DNA of 7,656 nt from an uncultured Cloacibacillus sp. (GTDB lineage: Bacteria > Synergistota > Synergistia > Synergistales > Synergistaceae), in the NCBI GenBank assembly GCA_900544635.1, contig UQVV01000084.1, forward strand, positions 1-7,656, written 5' to 3'. Under the pieces are notes generated by a model. The model searched no databases. It was not told the DNA's origin and saw nothing but the letters and a program-made list of their open reading frames with translations. The first letter of the stretch is position 1; the number at the start of each line of letters is the position of its first letter. A program made the translations under genes and the position numbers. This document shows positions 5,296-7,656 of the stretch, in pieces.

Positions 5296-7077
5296 TTATT
5301 CTTCGAGGGCGATGTAGTCGCGGACGTTGTTGAAGCAGACGTCTCTGATGATTTTGCCTATTCCGTCGTAGTCGGCGGGGGCCAGGCCCTTTTCTATCCA
5401 GCCGCCCACGAGCTCACAGAGGATGCGGCGGAAGTATTCGTGGCGCGGGAAGGAGAGGAAGGAGCGCGAGTCGGTGAGCATCCCGATGAAGCGCGAGAGG
5501 ACGCCGATGTTCGCGAGCGTCTTGAGCTGCGCCGTCATGCCGTCGATGTGATCGTTGAACCACCACGCCGCGCCGAACTGCATTTTGCCGCGCGCGCTCG
5601 CGTCGTAAAAGCACCCGGCGCAGGCGGCGAGCTTGTTGTAGTCGGAGGCGTTGAGCGTGTAGAGTATCGTCTTCGGCAGCGCGTCCCGTTCCGCGAGGCG
5701 GTCGAGCAGCGCAGCGAGCGAGGCGATGGGGATTGTGTCGCTGATTGTGTCGCCGCCCGCGTCGGGGCCGGCCTCGCGCAGGAGCTTCGTGTTTATGCTG
5801 CGGACGACGCCGAAGTGCAGCTGCATCGCCATGCCGCGGCGGCTGTACTCTTCGCCGAGGAAGTCCATCATGAGCGAGCGATAGGCCGCGGCCTCGTGCG
5901 GCGTCGGACGCTCTCCGCCGAGCGCCTTGCGTATCGCCGCTTCCGCGGCCTTTTCGTCCCATACCGTGAAGTCGGGCGCGGCGAAGGCGTGGTCGGAGAG
6001 GCGGCAGCCGGCGGCGGCGAAGTAATCGATGCGCTTTTCGAGCGCGGCCTTCATGTCGTCCGCCGTGCGTATGGGCGCGCCGGCCGCTTCGGCTAGCTTC
6101 GCGGCGTATGCCGGGAAGTCGGGCGAATCGACGCCGAGCGCCTTGTCGGAGCGGAAGGACGGCAGCACCTTCGTCTCAAAGCTTTCGTCGGCCGCGAGCA
6201 GCTTGTGCCAGCGCAGGTCGTCGGCGGGGTCGTCGGTCGTGCAGAGCGCGCGGATGTTGAAGGCGGAAATCAGCGAGCGCGCGGAACCGGCGGGGCTTTG
6301 CAGCTTCGCGTTCGCGCAGTCCCAGGCGGCCTGCGCCGTTGACGCGTCGAGCAGCTCGCCGAAACCGAAGTAGCGTTTCAGCTCGAGGTGCGACCAGTGG
6401 TATATCGGGTTGCCGATGAGCCCGGGCATCACGGCGCTGTCGCCGCGCACCTTGGCGATGGTGGAGGTGGTGTCGTCCACCATATGGATGATGGGGCGCA
6501 GGCCGAGCAGCTCGCCGGCGAATGCGGCTGCCGCAGAGACACGGCCGCTCTTTTTTACAAAACGCAGCGTATACATGGAGAGCATGATCTCCATACGCGC
6601 CAGCTGGTCCTCCAGATATTCCACGACGCTTTTTACGTCCGCGCCCGCCTGCAGCTTGCGCGCGGCCTCGCATACGTGCCAGCCGTATGTCATGGAATAG
6701 GTGTGGCTGTCCACCACATGCACGTTCATCGTGCAGCCGGGGCGTTCGTCGCGCAGGCTCTCGGCGGCCATGCAGGCCGCGTTGTAGGTGTTGGAACCGG
6801 CCGAATTGATGGACACGAAGATCACATCCGTATAGCCTTCGTCGGCATACGCGCAAAACTTTTCCAAAAAGCGCAGCATCGTGATCTGCGATGTTTTGGG
6901 GATGCCTTCGGCTTTGGTGAGCATCTCGTAATATTGTTCGTTGGTGAAATCCACGCGTTCGGTATAGCTCTGCCCGTCCACCACGATGCTGAACGGGAGG
7001 ATATCAATGCCGTATTTTTCTTCCAGCTCGCGTGGGATGTCGCTGGCGGAATCCGTCAAAACAGCTGTTTTACTCAC
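5296..7077 (-). CDS. DegV-UxaC chimeric reading frame: truncated DegV domain joined in frame to uronate isomerase lacking its N-terminus
   Basis: This is one open frame of 593 codons from the GTG at 7077. Residues 1 to ~220 are a DegV-family protein, which binds fatty acids. They show KTAVLTDSASDIP near the start, KTSQIT (61-66), SAGSNTYNAA (92-101), VDSHTYSMTYG (122-132), and the FVKKSGRV...LLGLRPI...KVRG block (173-212). Complete DegV proteins are about 280-290 residues, so the C-terminal ~60 are missing. Residues ~221-593 are uronate isomerase (glucuronate/galacturonate isomerase, amidohydrolase fold), starting at IGNPIYHWSHLEL. They include CTTDDP (279-284), VLPSFRSDKA (304-313), SDHA (361-364), GKMQFGAAWWFND (497-509) and IGMLTDSRSFLS (531-542), and run to the normal C-terminus. 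Complete UxaC is about 470 residues; the missing ~95 include the HxH metal ligands, so isomerase activity is unlikely. GTG 7077 is preferred because GGAAG lies 7 bases upstream and the product begins MSKTAVLTDS; ATGs at 7095 and 7137 are alternatives. The fusion could be real or an assembly chimera. Confidence 0.8.
   Translation of the reverse strand: MSKTAVLTDSASDIPRELEEKYGIDILPFSIVVDGQSYTERVDFTNEQYYEMLTKAEGIPKTSQITMLRFLEKFCAYADEGYTDVIFVSINSAGSNTYNAACMAAESLRDERPGCTMNVHVVDSHTYSMTYGWHVCEAARKLQAGADVKSVVEYLEDQLARMEIMLSMYTLRFVKKSGRVSAAAAFAGELLGLRPIIHMVDDTTSTIAKVRGDSAVMPGLIGNPIYHWSHLELKRYFGFGELLDASTAQAAWDCANAKLQSPAGSARSLISAFNIRALCTTDDPADDLRWHKLLAADESFETKVLPSFRSDKALGVDSPDFPAYAAKLAEAAGAPIRTADDMKAALEKRIDYFAAAGCRLSDHAFAAPDFTVWDEKAAEAAIRKALGGERPTPHEAAAYRSLMMDFLGEEYSRRGMAMQLHFGVVRSINTKLLREAGPDAGGDTISDTIPIASLAALLDRLAERDALPKTILYTLNASDYNKLAACAGCFYDASARGKMQFGAAWWFNDHIDGMTAQLKTLANIGVLSRFIGMLTDSRSFLSFPRHEYFRRILCELVGGWIEKGLAPADYDGIGKIIRDVCFNNVRDYIALEE
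6405..6432 (-). other. DegV/UxaC junction
   Basis: The protein switches family between KVRGDSAVMPGL (DegV) and GNPIYHW (UxaC). The joint lies near the ATC codon at 6415-6417 and the GGG CTC before it. Isoleucine codons change across it: 0 of 12 are ATA in the DegV part, against 7 of 20 in the UxaC part. The breakpoint cannot be placed to the base, because PxLIGNP-like text could belong to either parent. The reading frame is preserved. Confidence 0.75.
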
Positions 7078-7081
7078 TTGT

Positions 7082-7579
7082 TCACTTCCATTCATATCCA
7101 CGCAGGCGCCCGGTGTCGAGCAGACCCGCAAAATCACGCTGGCGCAGGGCCTCGTATACGCCCACAGCCACCGTGTTTGACAAATTCAGGCTGCGTGCGT
7201 CCGGGATCATCGGAAGGCGCACGCAGGCTTCCTGGTTTTCTACCAATAATGCTTCGGGCAGGCCCGCGTCTTCGCGCCCGAACACAAGGTACGCGCCGTC
7301 GGGGTAGGCGACGTCCGTGTAGCGCTGCGGTGCCTTTGTGGTGAAATAGTAAAACGGACCTTCATTGCGGGCAAAAAAATCCGTCAGCCCTTCATAATAT
7401 GTTATATCAAGCAGGTGCCAGTAGTCAAGGCCGGCACGTTTGAGCTTTTTGTCATCCACGGTAAAGCCCATGGGCCCCACAAGGTGCAGCCGCGCGCCCG
7501 TGGCCGCGCAGGTGCGGGAGATGTTGCCGGTGTTTTGGGGGATCTGCGGCTCCACCAGCACGATATTCAACGGTTTCAT
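7082..7579 (-). CDS. trmL: tRNA (cytidine/uridine-34 2'-O)-methyltransferase TrmL
   Basis: This SPOUT-class, SAM-dependent enzyme methylates the ribose of the wobble nucleotide in certain leucine tRNAs; it acts as a dimer in the cytoplasm. The 165-residue length matches minimal TrmL (YibK) proteins with no extra RNA-binding domain. Signature motifs are PQIPQNTGNISRT (11-23), VGPMGF (34-39), VFGREDAGLP (99-108), and the knot motif IPDARSLNLSNTVAV (125-139). The ATG at 7579 has AAGGAG 13 bases upstream, which is rather long spacing. The next reading frame (degV) begins only 4 bases after its stop if GTG 7077 is used, so the two are probably co-transcribed. The gene has a housekeeping role and no link to the uronate genes. 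Confidence 0.92.
   Translation of the reverse strand: MKPLNIVLVEPQIPQNTGNISRTCAATGARLHLVGPMGFTVDDKKLKRAGLDYWHLLDITYYEGLTDFFARNEGPFYYFTTKAPQRYTDVAYPDGAYLVFGREDAGLPEALLVENQEACVRLPMIPDARSLNLSNTVAVGVYEALRQRDFAGLLDTGRLRGYEWK
7085..7089 (-). promoter_or_regulatory. Ribosome binding site supporting GTG start of the degV-uxaC frame
   Basis: GGAAG lies 7 bases before the GTG at 7077 and inside the end of trmL. Spacing is optimal for GTG 7077 and impossible for the ATG at 7095, which would overlap trmL by 14 bases. Confidence 0.55.
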
Positions 7580-7611
7580 GGGTGAGATTGCGCTCCTTCT
7601 GTCTGGTGTTT

Positions 7612-7656
7612 TTACAGCGGAAAAACAGCGTCCGTACAGGGCTGTGCAGGCGTTTC
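7612..7656 (-). CDS. Possible C-terminal tail of an upstream gene
   Basis: From the window edge, one minus-strand frame runs 14 codons (ending AVFPL) to a TAA at 7612-7614, followed by 32 bases and then trmL. The tight spacing would suit an upstream gene in the same operon, but 14 codons carry no recognisable family signal. It may equally be non-coding leader sequence. Confidence 0.2.
   Translation of the reverse strand, partial: ETPAQPCTDAVFPL

Noticed and set aside
4864..6096. 410-codon plus-strand open frame spanning the intergenic region and uxaC antisense
   Set aside because: It crosses the promoter and terminator and then mirrors uxaC; no coherent domain and no good start signal.
7078..7137. 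Upstream ATG starts for the DegV-UxaC frame
   Set aside because: They overlap the end of trmL and add residues not seen at DegV N-termini; GTG 7077 has a well-spaced GGAAG and gives the expected MSKTAVLTDS start.

Overview
The window comes from a moderately GC-rich anaerobe-type bacterium, and every credible gene lies on the minus strand. Read 5'->3' on that strand, from high to low coordinates, it falls into two blocks that look as if they have different origins.

The right block (about 6420-7656) holds the tRNA 2'-O-methyltransferase gene trmL. It is followed by a closely spaced DegV-family (fatty-acid-binding) reading frame. The style is that of a Clostridia/Oscillospiraceae-like housekeeping region. 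Isoleucine in the DegV part is written only with ATC or ATT.

The left block (1 to about 6415) is a hexuronate (glucuronate/galacturonate) utilisation locus. It encodes the C-terminal four fifths of uronate isomerase (UxaC), a bidirectional terminator, a near-consensus sigma-70 promoter with an overlapping palindrome, a zinc-dependent sugar/polyol dehydrogenase, a three-part TRAP transporter (binding protein DctP, small permease DctQ, large permease DctM), and the first 296 codons of tagaturonate reductase (UxaB). UxaB runs off the left edge. ATA isoleucine codons are frequent here. The heavy use of TRAP genes and this codon style would fit Synergistota or a related gut anaerobe, but that is only an impression.

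The two blocks meet inside one uninterrupted reading frame (5296-7077). Its first ~220 residues are DegV without its C-terminal end, and its last ~373 residues are UxaC without its N-terminal ~95 residues. The missing UxaC part contains the metal-binding HxH motif. Either this is a real gene fusion or recombination joint, or the contig is a chimera of two genomes. This is the most important observation in the window.

How the genes work together, as inference from family knowledge: the TRAP system imports a hexuronate or related sugar acid, UxaC isomerises galacturonate to tagaturonate (or glucuronate to fructuronate), and UxaB reduces tagaturonate to altronate. The zinc dehydrogenase probably handles a related aldonate, ketouronate or polyol. 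The promoter at 5015-5043 would drive dehydrogenase-dctP-dctQ-dctM-uxaB as one transcript. A hairpin between dctP and dctQ, and another before uxaB, probably adjust the relative amounts.
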